From a bacterium (GTDB taxonomy: Bacteria > SZUA-79 > Acidulodesulfobacterales > Acidulodesulfobacteraceae), in the NCBI GenBank assembly GCA_021789455.1, contig JAJYJN010000024.1, positions 1-15,550 of the forward strand: 15,550 nt of DNA, given 5' to 3'. Shown piece after piece: positions 1 through 5,246 of this stretch; the stretch's first letter is position 1; every line of letters starts with the position of its first letter. The notes beneath the pieces are model-generated. The model was not told the origin of the DNA. It made no database searches and was given only the letters and a program-made list of their open reading frames with translations. Made by a program: the position numbers and the translations under genes.

Positions 1-45
1 TTGACACGGTAGGGGTCGGCGGTTCGAGACCGCCCGTGCCTACCA
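1..45 (+). tRNA. tRNA-Val(GAC), 3' part only
   Basis: The window opens inside a tRNA. Bases 1-7 (TTGACAC) fit an anticodon loop with U33 followed by anticodon GAC. Bases 8-12 are the 3' side of the anticodon stem and 13-17 (GGGTC) the variable loop. GGCGG (18-22), loop TTCGAGA (23-29) and CCGCC (30-34) form a perfect T-arm. Bases 35-41 are the 3' acceptor strand, A42 the discriminator and CCA (43-45) is encoded. The GAC anticodon makes it valine. The 5' half lies outside the window, so the D-arm and acceptor pairing cannot be checked. Confidence 0.93.
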
Positions 46-87
46 GTAAAAACCGCAGTAAATATGGCATTTAAGCGATATACTAAA

Positions 88-116
88 TTGACATATTTTC
101 TTGATTTAAATAAAAT
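88..116 (+). promoter_or_regulatory. Strong sigma70 promoter with no downstream gene
   Basis: A perfect -35 hexamer TTGACA (88-93) is followed by a 17-bp spacer and the -10 hexamer TAAAAT (111-116), giving an expected start near 123. It lies 43 bases past the tRNA. Transcripts from it would run through decayed DNA and antisense to the AbrB-like pseudogene, with the next plausible forward terminator at 845-883. Confidence 0.6.
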
Positions 117-425
117 TTACGTAAATTTATCGAATTTTGGATACAAAAACGCATACAGTTTTTAGGTAAAATAATATGAAAATATACCAGCGCGGACAGA
201 CAGGCTTACTGGTGCTAGTTTAGGCTTGACAATAAGCATTATCAATACTCCTACTCCTGTAAAACCAAAGATAAAGAAGGTGTCCGAGAGATAGCTTAGG
301 CTGTTCATTAGATATAGTCCGAAACAGATTTAATTTGCCGATTAAAAACAAAAATCAGCGATTATTCGCAGAAACCTTTCAAGAGTATTTAAAGAGCCTT
401 AATAATTCAAATGGGACTATAGCGA

Positions 426-589
426 TTAGATTTTTAAATCCTTTATCTTGGGTTCTTCAATAGGTTTTAAAAGTATATTGCTCCCGTCCTGAAGTATAAT
501 CAGTTTGGAATTCGGCTTTAAGTTTAGGGCTTTCCGATTTTATTCAGTATGACCACCTGTCCTTTAACGGACAAGCTTGTAGTTTCCAT
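426..589 (-). pseudogene. Frameshifted AbrB/MazE-type antitoxin gene
   Basis: On the minus strand a GGAGG (599-603) precedes ATG (587-589) by 9 bases. The first frame reads METTSLSVKGQVVILNKIGK and then meets a stop at 524-526. The frame one base over (from 530) continues as ALNLKPNSKLIILQDG... through IEEPKIKDL to a stop at 426-428. Joined, these match the AbrB/SpoVT swapped-hairpin antitoxin pattern (SSKGQVVIPKEIRKALGLKPGDKL...). The break fits loss of one base around 530-532; no slippery heptamer is visible, so programmed frameshifting is unlikely. A second lost base near the end is possible. No PIN-type toxin could be found downstream, so any partner has also gone. Confidence 0.75.
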
Positions 590-608
590 AATAATAAACC
601 TCCAAAAT

Positions 609-635
609 AAGTAAGTATTTCTTACTTTTATTATA
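609..635 (-). promoter_or_regulatory. Promoter and palindromic operator of the AbrB-like gene
   Basis: On the minus strand a perfect -10 hexamer TATAAT lies at 635-630 with only a weak -35 candidate near 653-658. A perfect palindrome (AAGTAAG-tattt-CTTACTT, 609-627) overlaps the expected start site, just upstream of the SD. That position suits an autoregulatory operator, as is usual for antitoxin genes of this type. The role is inferred from position. Confidence 0.5.
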
Positions 636-844
636 AAGGTAATTAATTAAAAAAATAAGTTAGATTTTTGTAAAATTAAAAAATCTGGAAAAAATCCGGA
701 ATTTAAAACCCGTCCGATAGGAATATAATAATAAATCCTTAAATGCTGATACATTAAAGAAGGTTCGCTTTGTCCGAACAAAGATACCACTTTAAAAGCC
801 CTCAGCAAAATCGGGAATGTTATAGAAACCGGTTAAGCTTTACC

Positions 845-883
845 TGCGGTCAGTGCTCTCGCTGGTCGCATATTTCTTTTTTT
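845..883 (+). terminator. Terminator-like hairpin in a gene-free stretch
   Basis: TGCGGTCAG (845-853) pairs with CTGGTCGCA (862-870) over nine pairs, two of them G-T wobbles, around an 8-base loop. It is followed by a T-rich tract (871-883, seven T at the end). This is an acceptable intrinsic terminator for forward transcription, yet no recognisable gene precedes it. It could end an RNA begun upstream, or be a relic. Confidence 0.4.
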
Positions 884-1023
884 CTCCGCGGTCATATGAT
901 ATACTTATATTATCAATTAATATTATATGATTGCTGGATTGAAAAATAGTAAGCTTTTTTATTTTATATTATAAAATTTTATTTTATCTTTACCGGATAT
1001 AACCGGATGCCTTAAGGTTCTTT

Positions 1024-1494
1024 ATGAGTAGAAAATATTTTTACAACAAGAAACCGGCAATAGTTTCAATACTATTAATACTATTATTAGTTATTGCGGT
1101 GATTTATCTGATTGCGGGCATGATGACGGGCGGGGGATTTGTCGGCGGAGGCATGATGGGAAACGGTATGATGGGCGGAGGATTTAGCGGCAGAAGCGGA
1201 GCGTATTACGGTTCAGGTCCAAAAGGATATAAATTATTTAGAGCCGACGGATGTATCAGGTGTCATACAATTAACGGCTACGGCGGTACCATAGGGCCGG
1301 ATCTTTCCCATATAGGTTCAAAAAGAAGTTTTTCGTGGATTGCTGCCCAGATAGCTTATCCGTCTGCGCATTTTAAACGCGGCTCCATGGTTACGATTAG
1401 CGGTAAAACTTATCCGGCAATAATGCCAAATTACGAACATATGCCCAAATCGCAGGTCATAACCATTTCAAAATATCTCGAATCGCTTAAATAA
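1024..1494 (+). CDS. Membrane-anchored monoheme cytochrome c
   Basis: The 156-residue protein has a short basic N-terminus, one strong hydrophobic segment (about residues 12-32, probably an uncleaved anchor), then a Met/Gly-rich linker (about 32-65, with three MM pairs), then a class I cytochrome c domain. The heme site CIRCH is at residues 77-81. The sixth ligand is probably Met134 (in IMPNY), with Met140 as an alternative. It should sit on the periplasmic face of the inner membrane and carry electrons to or from a membrane oxidase or reductase; the partner cannot be named. The start is set by TAAGG (1013-1017), six bases before ATG. It is apparently monocistronic. The Met-rich linker is unusual and could bind copper, or may only be a flexible tether. 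Confidence 0.88.
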   Translation: MSRKYFYNKKPAIVSILLILLLVIAVIYLIAGMMTGGGFVGGGMMGNGMMGGGFSGRSGAYYGSGPKGYKLFRADGCIRCHTINGYGGTIGPDLSHIGSKRSFSWIAAQIAYPSAHFKRGSMVTISGKTYPAIMPNYEHMPKSQVITISKYLESLK

Positions 1495-1584
1495 TTAAAA
1501 TTTATGTTCACGCTCAAAAAGTTATCACCTGACCGCCAGTTTTTAGAAGACAAAATCGTTATCGTTAAGCTTATTATTTAAGCG

Positions 1585-1604
1585 ATGGCTTAATATTAAG
1601 CCAT
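1585..1604. repeat. Perfect 20-bp palindrome
   Basis: ATGGCTTAAT followed directly by its exact reverse complement ATTAAGCCAT. There is no loop and no T-tract, so it is not a normal terminator. Shorter copies of the same theme (TTAAGCTTA at 1565-1573, ATAAGCTTA at 1603-1611) flank it. A dimeric regulator site is the simplest idea, about 125 bp upstream of the -35 element at 1729. Confidence 0.6.
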
Positions 1605-1728
1605 AAGCTTACCTGATATCTTGAAATGCCTATATATCTTATTCTTTTTTCTTTGTTTCAATGTTAAAACTTTTTTTTCGTATTGAGTTTTCGACGTCCG
1701 AAAATTTTAGCTCCGTTATTTCAAGAAC

Positions 1729-1757
1729 TTGACAAACTTTTTTTTATATATTAAAAT
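1729..1757 (+). promoter_or_regulatory. Sigma70 promoter of the EamA-family gene
   Basis: A perfect TTGACA (1729-1734), a 17-bp spacer and TAAAAT (1752-1757) give an expected start near 1764, leaving a leader of about 235 nt before the ATG at 2000. Directly after the -10, bases 1760-1773 (AGACCAGTCGGTAT) resemble operators of the TetR family (typically AGACC...GGTCT on either strand), with one imperfect half. A repressor there would block the start site. No TetR-type gene is in the window. Confidence 0.65.
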
Positions 1758-1776
1758 ACAGACCAGTCGGTATCTT

Positions 1777-1860
1777 AAATATTGAATTTAAAATTTCAAT
1801 ATTTTTGATTAATTGAAATTTATAAAAAATATGATAATGAAATTATTTTTTTATAAATTT
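1777..1860 (+). promoter_or_regulatory. Two AT-only hairpins in the leader
   Basis: AAATATTGAA (1777-1786) pairs perfectly with TTCAATATTT (1795-1804) around an 8-base loop. Then 1816-1829 pairs over 14 perfect A-T pairs with 1847-1860. Both lie in the untranslated leader of the transporter gene. With almost no G-C pairs they are weak as terminators; an RNA-level role is possible but not shown. Confidence 0.35.
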
Positions 1861-1907
1861 ATATTTATATTAAAATTTATTTGGGTTAAAACCTCAATCC
1901 CCGCATA

Positions 1908-1935
1908 GTCATTCCTGTGAAAGTGGCAATTCAGA
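1908..1935. repeat. Degraded REP-like hairpin element
   Basis: The sequence beginning GTCATTCCTG followed by TGAAAG and ending CAATTCAGA resembles the widespread repeat of the form GTCATTCC(T/C)GCGAAAGC(A/G)GGAATC, with several mismatches that break its stem. Only one copy is in the window, so its repeat status rests on resemblance. Confidence 0.35.
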
Positions 1936-1954
1936 TAAAAAATTTCTGACGGTG

Positions 1955-1990
1955 AGTTAAGGCATATTAAAAGTATGCTTATAGCTAACT
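1955..1990 (+). promoter_or_regulatory. Hairpin immediately before the EamA start codon
   Basis: AGTTA (1955-1959) pairs with TAACT (1986-1990). After a five-base bulge, 1960-1966 pairs with 1974-1980 (one G-T wobble) around a 7-base loop. The only SD-like bases in the area (AAGG, 1959-1962) are inside this stem, and nothing SD-like lies in the nine bases between the hairpin and the ATG at 2000. It may control translation. Confidence 0.4.
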
Positions 1991-1999
1991 AAAATTTTT

Positions 2000-2956
2000 A
2001 TGAATAAATCAAATAAATTAAAATATATATGGATTGCTTTACTGACCTTTTTCACAATTTTTGGATTTGCGGTAAACTCTTTACTTGCAAGAGTTGCTCT
2101 CCAGAATAATATAATAAGTCCATTATGTTATAGCTTGCTGCGTCTTGGAAGCGGAGCGTTAATACTTTTTCTAATAATTTCTTATAAAAAAATTAAACTT
2201 CCAAAACCAAATTATTTATCCGCATTTGCATTATTTATATACGCATTTTGTTTTTCAATCGGCTACATTGAAGTAAGTGTTGCTGTGGGAGCGCTTTTGG
2301 TATTTTCCGCAGTTCAATTCACCATAATAGGGGATGCAATATTAATTCACAAAGAAAAGCTTTTTTTGTTTCAATGGTTAGGCGTCTTGCTTTCAATGGG
2401 TGGCTTTGTTCTGCTTGTATATAAAGGCTTGTCTGTTCCCAAAAATTTTATTGGGTATTTTGGTGCCGTTATGATGATTATTTCTGGAATAGGCTGGGGA
2501 ATTTATACATTAAAAGGTAAATTTGAAAAACAATATTTGTTAAGAACCGCATCAAATTTCATCTATTCTTTAATTTATTTTATTCCTTTAATAATAATAT
2601 TTGCGTTCTTTAAAAATGAATTTGTTGATGGGCAATATATTAATGCGCCTTATATTTATTTAAAACCGATAATTTTAGGCGTCTTATCCGGAGCAATATT
2701 TTCAGCGCTTTTTTATATGTTATGGTATAAGGTAGTAACAAAATTATCCCGTGTTTTATCATCGTCCGTTCAATTATTAACGCCTGCGATAGCGGCAGTT
2801 TTAGGCATAATATTTTTAAATGAAAAAATATCGTTAAATTTTTTTATTTCGGCTATTTTAATATTAGGCGGCATTATATTTGTAATACTTAAAGAAAAAA
2901 AAGCGGAAGTAAAAGAAGAGACCATTGAAGATTTAGAAGAAACATTCGATAAATAA
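2000..2956 (+). CDS. EamA-family (DMT superfamily) transporter
   Basis: The 318-residue protein has about ten hydrophobic segments arranged as two EamA repeats (roughly residues 10-142 and 155-297), the usual architecture and size of inner-membrane drug/metabolite exporters. The motif around LLTPAIAAVLGIIFLNEKIS in the second half is typical of this family. The C-terminus ends in a charged, acidic tail. Substrate cannot be predicted; family members export amino acids, metabolites or drugs. There is no SD within 9 bases of the ATG, and upstream in-frame codons meet a stop at 1982-1984, so this start is the earliest possible. The gene is visibly richer in A/T codons (AAA, ATA, TTA) than the sulfur genes that follow, which could reflect transfer. 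It appears monocistronic. Confidence 0.88.
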   Translation: MNKSNKLKYIWIALLTFFTIFGFAVNSLLARVALQNNIISPLCYSLLRLGSGALILFLIISYKKIKLPKPNYLSAFALFIYAFCFSIGYIEVSVAVGALLVFSAVQFTIIGDAILIHKEKLFLFQWLGVLLSMGGFVLLVYKGLSVPKNFIGYFGAVMMIISGIGWGIYTLKGKFEKQYLLRTASNFIYSLIYFIPLIIIFAFFKNEFVDGQYINAPYIYLKPIILGVLSGAIFSALFYMLWYKVVTKLSRVLSSSVQLLTPAIAAVLGIIFLNEKISLNFFISAILILGGIIFVILKEKKAEVKEETIEDLEETFDK

Positions 2957-3016
2957 ACAAATAATAAAAGACGATATATTAGCCCTTTAATTCTACTTCG
3001 CCAGTTTTATCAAAAA

Positions 3017-3059
3017 TTATGCCAAATTGGCATAAATATTTATGCCAAATTGGCATAAA
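3017..3059. promoter_or_regulatory. Tandem 19-bp palindromes, probable enhancer sites (UAS)
   Basis: Two exact copies of TTATGCCAAATTGGCATAA (3017-3035 and 3040-3058) are perfect palindromes with 9-bp arms around a central A; the second extends to 10-bp arms. Their centres are 23 bp apart, close to two helical turns. They lie about 132 and 109 bp upstream of the start expected from the sigma54 promoter at 3132-3147. That arrangement is typical of upstream activating sequences for a sigma54 enhancer-binding protein. The regulator is not encoded in the window. Confidence 0.75.
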
Positions 3060-3131
3060 ATTAATTTAAACTTTTAAAAGGATAATTTTAAAAATTTAAT
3101 TAATTCATTATCTTAATCTTAACTTTCAAAA

Positions 3132-3147
3132 TGGCACATTTATTGCA
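3132..3147 (+). promoter_or_regulatory. Sigma54 (RpoN) -24/-12 promoter of the sulfur operon
   Basis: TGGCACATTTATTGCA matches the consensus TGGCACGN4TTGCW at every fixed position except one (A for G at position 7), with the invariant GG (3133-3134) and GC (3145-3146) ten bases apart. The expected start is near 3158, about 98 nt before the dsrE-like ATG. No competing good sigma70 promoter was seen in this spacer. With the tandem palindromes upstream it forms a complete enhancer-dependent promoter. Confidence 0.8.
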
Positions 3148-3255
3148 ATATTTTTAATAAAAGTATACCAAAAATATATAAATATACTAAGTTATGCAAT
3201 ATAAAATTATTCAATATAAAAATATATTAAAACATAACAATAAGGAGAGTGAATT

Positions 3256-3648
3256 ATGTCTGACAAATTAGCGATTATTATCGCATCCGAAGAGTATGAA
3301 AAATCACACGTGGCTTCAATGATCGCGTCTGTTGCAGCGGTTTCCGGGGTCGAGGTTTCTATTTTCGTAACTATGAATGCGGTTTACAATTTTTTAAAAG
3401 AAACGGTGGAAAAGAAAAATTTTACCGGCGGAAAACTTTACGAACAGATAAAAGAAAAAAAAGCATCCATGTTTTACGAACTGTTTGATCAGGCAAAAAT
3501 GTTGGGCGGTCTTAAAATTTATGTCTGCTCAATGGTAATGGATATTCTTAAAATCGAAAAAGAAGATTTATTAGACATAGTAGACGATCATTTAGGCCTT
3601 GCGGCATTTTTAGGGATTATGGAAGGCGCCGAAACGATAACTTTTTAA
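3256..3648 (+). CDS. DsrE/DsrE2-like sulfur carrier protein
   Basis: The 130-residue soluble protein starts KLAIIIASEEYEKSHVASMIASVAAVSGVEVSIF, a first beta-alpha-beta unit of the DsrE/YchN fold. The conserved segment LKIYVCSMVMDIL places a single cysteine at residue 91, the position used in DsrE2-type proteins to carry sulfur as persulfide. Unlike many DsrE2 proteins it has no added N-terminal membrane segment. AAGGAG (3242-3247) precedes the ATG by 8 bases. It is the first gene after the sigma54 promoter, with tusA-like and SQR-like genes behind it, which supports a sulfane-sulfur trafficking role in the cytoplasm. Its exact donor and acceptor are unknown. Confidence 0.82.
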   Translation: MSDKLAIIIASEEYEKSHVASMIASVAAVSGVEVSIFVTMNAVYNFLKETVEKKNFTGGKLYEQIKEKKASMFYELFDQAKMLGGLKIYVCSMVMDILKIEKEDLLDIVDDHLGLAAFLGIMEGAETITF

Positions 3649-3741
3649 AGATAAACGACAAAAGTTTTTAAATATTCAATTTAAATGATTCTAGATTTGA
3701 TTCATAAAATAATTTAAAAATATTTAAGGAGGTATTTAGTA

Positions 3742-4002
3742 ATGACAGAAGAAGAATTGAAACAGATTAAACCTACGGTTACGGTAGATGCAAGGGGAAC
3801 ATATTGCCCCGGTCCTCTTATGGAGTTGATAAAAGAAGTTAGGCAGCAGCCGGTAGGTTCGGTAATAGAACTGATTTCCGGAGATGCCGGAAGCGCAAAA
3901 GACGTTCCCGAATGGCTAAATAAAGTAAAACAGGAATTTCTTGGAGTTATTCCCGGTGATGGTTATTGGCGCATTTTTTCTAAAAAAGTTAAAGATATGT
4001 AA
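3742..4002 (+). CDS. TusA-family sulfurtransferase / sulfur carrier
   Basis: The 86-residue protein carries the family signature RGTYCPGPLMELIK with Cys22 in the CPGP motif, followed by the expected beta-alpha-beta-alpha-beta order and a C-terminal strand (GDGYWRIFSKKV). TusA proteins accept and donate persulfide sulfur in the cytoplasm, in tRNA thiolation or, in sulfur oxidisers, between rhodanese, DsrE and the dissimilatory enzymes. The location between a dsrE-like and an SQR-like gene points to the energy-metabolism type. A strong SD, AAGGAGG (3726-3732), lies nine bases before the ATG. The C-terminal half (VPEWLNKVKQEFLGV) is the usual place for partner specificity. Confidence 0.9.
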   Translation: MTEEELKQIKPTVTVDARGTYCPGPLMELIKEVRQQPVGSVIELISGDAGSAKDVPEWLNKVKQEFLGVIPGDGYWRIFSKKVKDM

Positions 4003-4080
4003 AAATTAAAAATATTTTGTTTGCGTTAAATTTAAATTAATTAAATTAATTTTTAAATTTTAATTTTTAAGGAGGCAGTT

Positions 4081-5220
4081 ATGTCAAAAAGAGTAGTTAT
4101 AGTCGGAGGAGGAGTCGGTGGAACTATTATCGCAAATTTACTTGCAAAGAAAATGCGCCCCGAACTTAAAAAAGGCGAGCTAGTAATTGACGTTATTTCC
4201 GATAAAGCGGAGCATTTTTATCAGCCTGGTCTTTTGTATATGCTATTCGGCATGAAACACTATGAAGAGCTTGTAAGAAACGAAATTGATTTGCTTGACC
4301 CGATGGTAGCGCTGCATCTTCACCCTGCAATTAAAATAGATAAAGATAAAAACGAAGTTCATCTTAAAAACGGCGTTATAATTAAATACGACATATTGGT
4401 TCTTGCGACAGGCTCCAGGCCGGCTCCGGAAATGATACCGGGCTTAAAAGAAGGCGGAAATTGGTTTTACGAAGTCGAAGCCTGCAGAAAACTTCGCCAT
4501 GAATTAATGACGTTTAAAGGCGGGAAAATTGTTTTAACTATAGGTCTTCCTCACAAATGTCCTGTCGCTCCGCTCGAAGTTTCCTATATGATGGACGAAT
4601 GGTTCAGGCAGAGAGGATTAAGGGATAAGGTAGATTATACTTACACATATCCTATCGGCAGACTTCACGGACTTGAATCGGTAGCGCATTTTGCCGCTAA
4701 AACGTTCCCGAAACACGGAATAAATACAGAAACGTTATATAATATGAAAGAAGTCGATCCTAACAAAAAAACGGTTACCAGCCTTGAAGGAGTAACTTTA
4801 AAATATGATCTTCTTATTACTATTCCGCCGCATAAAGGAGCTCAGGTCATAGAAGATTCCGGGTTAGGACAGAACGGTTTCGTGCCTACCGATAAATTTA
4901 CCCTTAAAATGGAAGGCTCGACAAATATTTACGTAGTCGGCGATACTACAAATCTTCCAATAAGTAAAGCCGGTTCGACCGCCCACTTTGAATCGGACAT
5001 TATAGTCGAAAATATAGCATCCGAATTAAGAAATGGCTTGACGCCGTTCAGGTATGACGGAAAGGTTTTCTGCTTTATAGAAACCGGCCTATCTAAAGCC
5101 ACTTATATTATGTTCGATTATAATAATCCGCCTAATCCCGTTACTCCTTCGGCACTTATACACTGGTTTAAATTAACATACAATAAAGTTTACTGGCTGA
5201 CCCCGATGGGAATTCTTTAA
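4081..5220 (+). CDS. SQR-like FAD-dependent sulfide oxidoreductase
   Basis: The 379-residue flavoprotein of the pyridine nucleotide-disulfide oxidoreductase family opens with a Rossmann FAD motif (VVIVGGGVGG, residues 5-14). It has the mid-protein ATGSRPAP (109-116) and the second FAD motif YVVGDTTNLP (284-293). Only three cysteines are present: 135, 160 (in HKCPVAPLE) and 331 (in KVFCFIETG). Cys160 and Cys331 sit where sulfide:quinone oxidoreductases have their redox-active, persulfide-carrying pair. The C-terminus (WFKLTYNKVYWLTPMGIL) is hydrophobic enough for monotopic membrane contact. It probably oxidises sulfide or a persulfide and passes electrons to quinone. It is slightly short for an SQR, so a different acceptor is possible. 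The SD AAGGAGG (4069-4075) lies five bases from the ATG. Confidence 0.82.
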   Translation: MSKRVVIVGGGVGGTIIANLLAKKMRPELKKGELVIDVISDKAEHFYQPGLLYMLFGMKHYEELVRNEIDLLDPMVALHLHPAIKIDKDKNEVHLKNGVIIKYDILVLATGSRPAPEMIPGLKEGGNWFYEVEACRKLRHELMTFKGGKIVLTIGLPHKCPVAPLEVSYMMDEWFRQRGLRDKVDYTYTYPIGRLHGLESVAHFAAKTFPKHGINTETLYNMKEVDPNKKTVTSLEGVTLKYDLLITIPPHKGAQVIEDSGLGQNGFVPTDKFTLKMEGSTNIYVVGDTTNLPISKAGSTAHFESDIIVENIASELRNGLTPFRYDGKVFCFIETGLSKATYIMFDYNNPPNPVTPSALIHWFKLTYNKVYWLTPMGIL

Positions 5221-5246
5221 TTTAATGTTATAAATGGAGGCAAATT

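Larger units (their letters stand above)
46..1023. other. Long gap with decayed genes and orphan signals
   Basis: About 980 bases between the tRNA and the cytochrome gene have no convincing intact gene. What can be seen is a strong forward sigma70 promoter near 88-116 with no gene after it, a frameshifted AbrB-like gene on the minus strand (426-589) with its regulatory region up to about 658, a terminator-like hairpin at 845-883, and AT-rich spacer with a direct repeat of ACCGGAT (992-998 and 1002-1008) just before the cytochrome SD. No integrase, transposase or duplicated tRNA end was seen, so this looks like decayed accessory DNA beside a tRNA rather than an intact island. Confidence 0.6.
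1495..1999. other. Non-coding region with palindrome, promoter and structured leader
   Basis: No coding frame is supported here. After the cytochrome stop there is no clear terminator, only a weak hairpin TTTTCG-acgtc-CGAAAA (1688-1704) followed by four T. The region also holds a perfect 20-bp palindrome (1585-1604), a sigma70 promoter (1729-1757), an AT-only hairpin series in the leader and a degraded REP-like hairpin (1908-1935). Confidence 0.6.

Noticed and set aside
1..45. The tRNA end as an attachment site of an integrated element.
   Set aside because: No integrase gene and no repeated copy of the tRNA 3' end was found in the window.
162..308. 48-codon minus-strand frame with a hydrophobic stretch, downstream of the AbrB-like relic, where a toxin would be expected.
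   Set aside because: No SD, no resemblance to a PIN or other toxin domain, and it lies in decayed DNA; open frames this short are common by chance.
3017..3058. The tandem palindromes as a terminator for the EamA gene or as a start of a CRISPR array.
   Set aside because: Two copies only, a 4-base separation, no T-tract and a fitting position relative to the sigma54 promoter make regulatory sites far more likely.
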